DNA of 6,256 nt, from the NCBI GenBank assembly GCA_029243445.1, contig JAQWSA010000036.1:1-6256 (forward strand), given 5' to 3'. How positions within the stretch are numbered: the stretch's first letter is position 1; every line of letters begins with the position of its first letter. The DNA comes from Alphaproteobacteria bacterium (GTDB taxonomy: Bacteria > Pseudomonadota > Alphaproteobacteria > UBA6615). The position numbers and the translations under genes were made by a program. A model generated the notes under the pieces. It was not told the origin of the DNA, did not search any database, and saw only the letters and a list, made by a program, of their open reading frames with translations. Below, one piece after another: positions 6,144 to 6,256 of this stretch.

Positions 6144-6256
6144 ATGGCAGAACTAGATTGGGTTCAATATTGGTTTATGTTCCCTATATCAATATGTGTT
6201 GCGACCACAGCGATGTTAAGCGGTATCGGAGGTGCAGCTCTATTTATTCCCATTTT
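6144..6256 (+). CDS. TauE/SafE family membrane protein, N-terminal fragment cut by the window edge
   Basis: Only the first 37 codons are visible, with the frame still open at the window end. A short polar N-terminus (MAELDWVQYW) leads into a hydrophobic segment from about residue 11 to 37, containing MLSGIGGAALFIP. This glycine-rich first membrane helix is typical of the TauE/SafE (formerly DUF81) family of multi-pass inner-membrane permeases, which are linked to export of sulfite, sulfoacetate or other organic anions. AAGGA at 6128-6132 supports the start. It is transcribed away from the SDR gene and may not belong to the acyl-CoA cluster. The family call rests on one short motif recognised from memory, and the transported substrate cannot be inferred. 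Confidence 0.6.
   Translation, partial: MAELDWVQYWFMFPISICVATTAMLSGIGGAALFIPI

Overview
The window is AT-rich (roughly 35-40% GC by eye) and densely coding. Genes use Shine-Dalgarno starts and standard bacterial codons, with a strong A/T preference at third positions. The protein families suggest a proteobacterium-like heterotroph, perhaps an AT-rich marine lineage. That is inference: there is no rRNA or other taxonomic marker. I see no tRNA or rRNA genes, CRISPR arrays, insertion sequences or phage genes.

Layout. (1) 1-120 is a leader with at most a weak promoter. (2) 121-1305 (+) is an acyl-CoA dehydrogenase, apparently closed by a small hairpin plus T-tract that overlaps its stop codon. 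(3) 1401-2366 (+) is a metallo-beta-lactamase-fold hydrolase, followed 11 nt later by an acyl-CoA synthetase (2378-3916, +). The ligase ribosome binding site overlaps the hydrolase stop codon, so these two look like a tight operon. (4) A 102-nt gap with a 16-bp perfect palindrome leads to an alpha/beta hydrolase of the hormone-sensitive lipase family (4019-4969, +). (5) Five bases later, convergent, comes an SDR oxidoreductase (4975-5880, -) that closely resembles the 3-hydroxyacyl-CoA dehydrogenase domain of type 2 peroxisomal multifunctional enzyme (MFE-2/17beta-HSD4). (6) A 263-nt AT-rich divergent region precedes the first 37 codons of a TauE/SafE-family membrane protein (6144 to the window edge, +).

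How the genes may work together (inference): the HSL esterase would release a carboxylic acid from an ester, and the ligase would make its CoA thioester. The dehydrogenase would introduce the alpha,beta double bond. After hydration by an enzyme not encoded here, the MFE-2-like SDR would oxidise the 3-hydroxyacyl-CoA. The MBL protein has no assigned step; thioester, lactone or ester hydrolysis are possibilities. A hydratase and a thiolase would be needed and are absent from the window. The substrate cannot be read from the sequence.

The most unusual points are in the acyl-CoA dehydrogenase. Asp occupies the position of the usual catalytic Glu, Ser-Asn replaces the usual Thr-Arg pair in helix G, and the flavin-contact motif is degenerate. 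The MBL protein also has HxNxDH in place of HxHxDH. I found no clear evidence of a wholly new system. The window reads as an accessory acyl-CoA catabolic cluster with divergent enzyme subfamilies.
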